This document shows, one piece after another, positions 5,868 to 6,143 of a stretch of 6,143 bases of DNA. How positions within the stretch are numbered: the stretch's first letter is position 1; every line of letters begins with the position of its first letter. The notes under the pieces are model-generated. The model saw nothing but the letters and a program-made list of their open reading frames with translations, made no database searches and had not been told where the DNA came from. This DNA is from Chloroflexota bacterium. Lineage in GTDB: Bacteria > Chloroflexota > Anaerolineae > Caldilineales > Caldilineaceae. The DNA lies in contig JACQGT010000299.1 in the NCBI GenBank assembly GCA_016199425.1, positions 1 to 6,143 on the forward strand, read 5' to 3'. The position numbers and the translations under genes were made by a program.

Positions 5868-6143
5868 AAATTCTCTACCACCTGACTATTCTGCCCCCCC
5901 AAATGCCGGCAGCCGAAGCTCTATCCCAGGAGATCGAGGCACTGCGCAGCGTCTATCCAGGCGATCTGCTCTACCTGAATCCCAATCGACAGGCTATAGG
6001 CCGGATTCCCCGCATCTTCTTTGGCTTCCAGCGCCTGCGCGAGATCCGCCGCCGCGAAGTCCAGATTGATCTGCACCACTTCTACAACCCGGACCCCTTT
6101 CCCTTTCCCATCTTGCGATTTCTGCGCCGCCCACTGGTCTACA
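5864..6143 (+). CDS. Glycosyltransferase, GT4-like, N-terminal fragment (3' end outside window)
   Basis: A GTG at 5864 overlaps the methyltransferase TGA (GTGA) and opens a frame that stays open to the window end (93 codons). The product begins MKILYHLTILPPQMPAAEAL, with GTG read as Met, and continues through 'GDLLYLNP' and 'DLHHFYNPDPFPFPILRFL'. An MKILY-type first strand followed by a proline-rich loop and helix, then a strand ending in a histidine-containing loop, is what the N-terminal domain of GT-B (GT4-like) glycosyltransferases looks like. An in-frame ATG at 5903 exists, but using it would delete the first beta strand, so GTG is preferred. No Shine-Dalgarno lies close to it, and expression probably depends on coupling to the methyltransferase. 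A run of seven C (5894-5900) lies near the start. Donor and linkage cannot be judged. Confidence 0.75.
   Translation, partial: MKILYHLTILPPQMPAAEALSQEIEALRSVYPGDLLYLNPNRQAIGRIPRIFFGFQRLREIRRREVQIDLHHFYNPDPFPFPILRFLRRPLVY

Noticed and set aside
1..6143. CRISPR array, tRNA, rRNA, insertion sequence or attachment site
   Set aside because: No regularly spaced identical repeats, no cloverleaf or rRNA-like stretch, no transposase-like product and no terminal inverted repeats were seen. The repetition in 597-1781 and 2412-3059 is protein-level domain repetition.

Overview
The window reads as bacterial DNA of moderately high G+C. It carries part of a cell-surface polysaccharide locus, with every gene on the + strand. 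A secreted protein combining FG-GAP repeats, an NBR1-like FW domain and a second set of repeats, set among glycosyltransferases and a Wzt-type exporter ATPase, suggests Chloroflexota (Anaerolineae or Caldilineae-like). This placement is inferred from architecture alone; there is no rRNA or marker gene to test it.

Layout. Bases 1-255 are the C-terminal end of a GT4-type glycosyltransferase. A 149-bp gap (256-404) holds a paired heptamer direct repeat with 11-bp periodicity and an extended -10-like element. Bases 405-3485 encode a 1026-residue exported protein with a signal peptide, eight FG-GAP/VCBS calcium-loop repeats, an NBR1/FW-like domain, about five copies of a second 'xYxLDxxGxxxxGG' repeat, and a BACON/Ig-like C-terminus. 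A strong intrinsic terminator (3519-3571) closes that unit, and a sigma70-like promoter (3582-3611) follows it directly. The next unit is wzt (3670-5016), a SAM methyltransferase (5013-5867) and the N-terminus of a second glycosyltransferase (GTG start at 5864, running off the window). These three genes overlap by 4 bp at each junction (ATGA, then GTGA), so they are very likely one translationally coupled operon.

How they may work together. The glycosyltransferases would build a glycan on a lipid carrier. The Wzt-type ATPase, with a C-terminal carbohydrate-binding domain, would power its export with a Wzm permease that is not in this window. The coupled methyltransferase could modify or cap the glycan. 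In the E. coli O9a paradigm, chain-end capping is read by the Wzt C-terminal domain, so the tight wzt-methyltransferase coupling is the most testable idea here. The secreted repeat protein is in its own transcription unit; its function is unknown. I found no RNA gene, CRISPR array, insertion sequence or clear novel defence system.
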